Assembly (NCBI GenBank): GCA_947588355.1
Contig: CANPYI010000003.1
Coordinates: 1 to 64,000, forward strand
Origin: an uncultured Clostridia bacterium
Lineage (GTDB): Bacteria; Bacillota; Clostridia; Christensenellales; UBA1242
Reading direction: 5' to 3'
Length of the DNA: 64,000 nucleotides
Under the pieces are notes generated by a model. That model ran no database searches. It saw only the letters and a list, made by a program, of their open reading frames with translations, and had not been told where the DNA came from. Below are positions 62,535-64,000 of this stretch, in pieces. The position numbers and the translations under genes were made by a program. Positions within the stretch are counted from its first letter, which is position 1. Each line of letters opens with the position of its first letter.

Positions 62535-62568
62535 CATAATCTGTCCAAAGTTCATATAATTTGTCCAA
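62535..62568. repeat. 13-bp direct repeat pair upstream of pdaB
   Basis: ATAATCTGTCCAA (62536-62548) and ATAATTTGTCCAA (62556-62568) differ at one base and are exactly 20 bp apart, about two DNA helix turns. They lie 48-80 bp before the pdaB start. They could be paired binding sites for a regulator. Confidence 0.7.
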
Positions 62569-62630
62569 CCTTGTCGAAAAATTCACTACTATTTTATTTT
62601 TACAAAATCAAATATAGAACTTTTGGCGCA

Positions 62631-62662
62631 ACAAAAAAAGAAGTTATGTTTTTATAACCTCT
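62631..62662 (-). terminator. Terminator of the GLUG protein gene
   Basis: AGAAGTTAT (62639-62647) and ATAACCTCT (62654-62662) pair fully on the minus-strand RNA with one G-U pair (it would be an A-C mismatch on the other strand). A T tract follows on the minus strand. Confidence 0.75.
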
Positions 62663-62678
62663 TTTCGTTAAGTTTTTT

Positions 62679-64000
62679 TCACCAATAGAATATTTTCAGT
62701 GCCAGGTTTCCATTGACTATTGTCCAAATCTTGCTGTTTTTGATGAGTGTTTCTTCAGTTGCACCAAACACTCCATTTGTTTGCAAACTATCGTTCCACA
62801 AAACTGAAATATCTCCAAAAAAGCAGTCAGAAAGCGTGTTTTCTCCAGCAATTATCTGATTGCTTGTTCCACTTATCACCCTAAGCGTGCCTTTGTTGTA
62901 AGATTGGTCAATTTTTGTGCCATTTCCACTGCCCGCAATACCTCCAACCTTATCAATTCCCGTGACAGTTGCCCGATTGCTGCAGCCAACAAAATTGCAA
63001 CTTTCTGTGCGACCAACAAGTCCGCCAAAATTTACTCGTGCCTCAAATTGACTTGGAATGTCAAATTGTGCCACGTGATCAACAACTTCAATCTTGTCTT
63101 CTCCATCGACAAAAGCCAATCTATCAAAAGTTTCCTCTCTCTCATTTTCATTAACATTGAAATATTGCATTTCTGTTGCGCTTAAATTTGTTGAGTAGTT
63201 TTCCACTCTGCTGAAGGTCGTGTTTTTTGCAAAACCCACAACAACGCCAACATCTGAATATCCTGTCACATTGCCCTCAACAAAAGTGATGTTTTTTATT
63301 GTTGCACCGTCAGTGCAGCCAAACAATCCGCGGAACGACAACAAATCGTTGCTGATGTCCGCCGAATTTGATATCCTAAGATTGTAAATCTGCTTAAAAT
63401 TGCCATCAAACACACCCTTAAAAGGACGCTCCAAAATGCCTATTGGCGTAAAATTTTCGCAATCTTTCATATCAATATCATTCTGCAACTGCAAAATTTT
63501 GCCCTCAAAATCTTCGTTTCTGGCGTTGGCTCTTGCCACCCAAACAAGATTGTCGGCACTTTCAATTTTGTAAACGCCGTCTTGATAAATTGGCTGTGTT
63601 CCAACCGCCAAAGCACTATACGCCACAAACTTGACAACGATTTGTATTTTTGCATCTTCTTGAAAATCATCTCCACTCAAAACAAAATGATATTCTGGAT
63701 CTTTGGAAAGCAGTTTTTCGCCATCACTCGTGGAAAGAAAGTATCCACCAAATATGTAATTTGTGTTTGGAGCAGACTCCAAAACAATCGGTGTGTTGTA
63801 ATATATACTTTGCACAAAACCATTTTCAGAAGCATTCACCCTTGAAGAAGTGTTGTTGACATAGTTTGTGACATACACTGATCCAAGCCCAACTTTTGTA
63901 CATGAAAGTTGATATTGTTGAAGTTGATGATCTGTGACAAATTCAATTTTTCGAATGACATCATCAACGGCAAAATACAAACTATTGCCTACTTTTGCTG
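62679..64000 (-). CDS. GLUG-motif surface protein (5' end beyond window)
   Basis: The frame is open to the right edge of the window, so the N-terminus is missing; the visible 440 or so residues are the C-terminal part. They have repeated FRGLFGCTDGATIKNITF and GDVGVVVG/GGLVGRTESC-type elements, the GLUG repeat seen in extracellular adhesins and IgA-peptidase-related proteins. FTPIGILERPFKGVFDGN is another typical unit. No LPxTG or membrane helix is at the end. The terminator at 62631 closes it. It is probably secreted or surface-bound; the function is not readable. Confidence 0.75.
   Translation of the reverse strand, partial: AKVGNSLYFAVDDVIRKIEFVTDHQLQQYQLSCTKVGLGSVYVTNYVNNTSSRVNASENGFVQSIYYNTPIVLESAPNTNYIFGGYFLSTSDGEKLLSKDPEYHFVLSGDDFQEDAKIQIVVKFVAYSALAVGTQPIYQDGVYKIESADNLVWVARANARNEDFEGKILQLQNDIDMKDCENFTPIGILERPFKGVFDGNFKQIYNLRISNSADISNDLLSFRGLFGCTDGATIKNITFVEGNVTGYSDVGVVVGFAKNTTFSRVENYSTNLSATEMQYFNVNENEREETFDRLAFVDGEDKIEVVDHVAQFDIPSQFEARVNFGGLVGRTESCNFVGCSNRATVTGIDKVGGIAGSGNGTKIDQSYNKGTLRVISGTSNQIIAGENTLSDCFFGDISVLWNDSLQTNGVFGATEETLIKNSKIWTIVNGNLALKIFYW

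Overview
The window is a low-GC chromosomal segment of a spore-forming Firmicutes lineage, most likely an uncultured gut-type member of the Clostridia. This rests on the gene families seen: SpoVAC/AD/AE, YunB, YlbJ and PdaB-like sporulation proteins, RNase J, DegV paralogues, MinD/MinE, FtsK/SpoIIIE and a Pta-AckA acetate pathway. Shine-Dalgarno sites are strong (AGGAGG-like) and genes are densely packed, mostly on the minus strand. There are no phage, IS or CRISPR structures.

Layout. 1-355: the promoter and boxA-bearing leader of what is probably a ribosomal RNA operon running off the left edge. 356-5816: rpmF, ackA, pta, a YlbJ-like protein, a HIT-RNase HI fusion and degV. 5952-10454: a glycosyltransferase, small proteins, tRNA-Ser(GGA), a structured non-coding stretch with a 25-bp repeat, an SDR, tlyA and a Cys-rich mini-protein. 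10564-17792: an operon of HEPN-like/CBS protein, ileS, an rRNA-type methyltransferase, an RluA-type synthase and pepF. 17898-25354: sporulation and surface block (yunB, spoVAE/AD/AC, a Gly/Tyr/Met-rich lipoprotein, a giant membrane-anchored subtilase). 25468-31042: tRNA-Leu(AAG), an orphan ABC exporter, valS and an orphan substrate-binding lipoprotein. 31096-39026: recA, a degenerate cinA, pgsA, rimO, ftsK and a deacetylase-like protein. 39118-42627: an apparently leaderless ABC operon and a second degV. 42656-47750: one minus-strand run of ferredoxin, Ppx/GppA-HD-like, HtrA-like, MreB-like, MinD and MinE. 47827-53211: two short TauE proteins, a 1288-residue surface protein and an acidic zinc-ribbon protein. 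53270-64000: tsaB/tsaE, PAP2, O-methyltransferase, rnjA, greA, gpmI, a double-OB SSB-like protein, pdaB and a truncated GLUG-type surface protein.

The most unusual element is the 42.6-47.8 kb cluster. Behind one strong extended -10 promoter it combines divergent MreB, MinD and MinE with two proteins that look like dead enzymes: an HtrA fold lacking His, Asp and Ser, and a Ppx/GppA-HD protein lacking both signature motifs. No minC, mreC or mreD is present. I infer a cell-polarity or envelope module in which enzyme folds have become scaffolds. Other notable items are a leaderless ABC operon with a broken signature motif, a bacterial tRNA-Leu with A at the wobble position, the HIT-RNase HI fusion, a degenerate CinA beside recA, and a surface protein with four repeated modules and a 150-residue cytoplasmic coiled coil.
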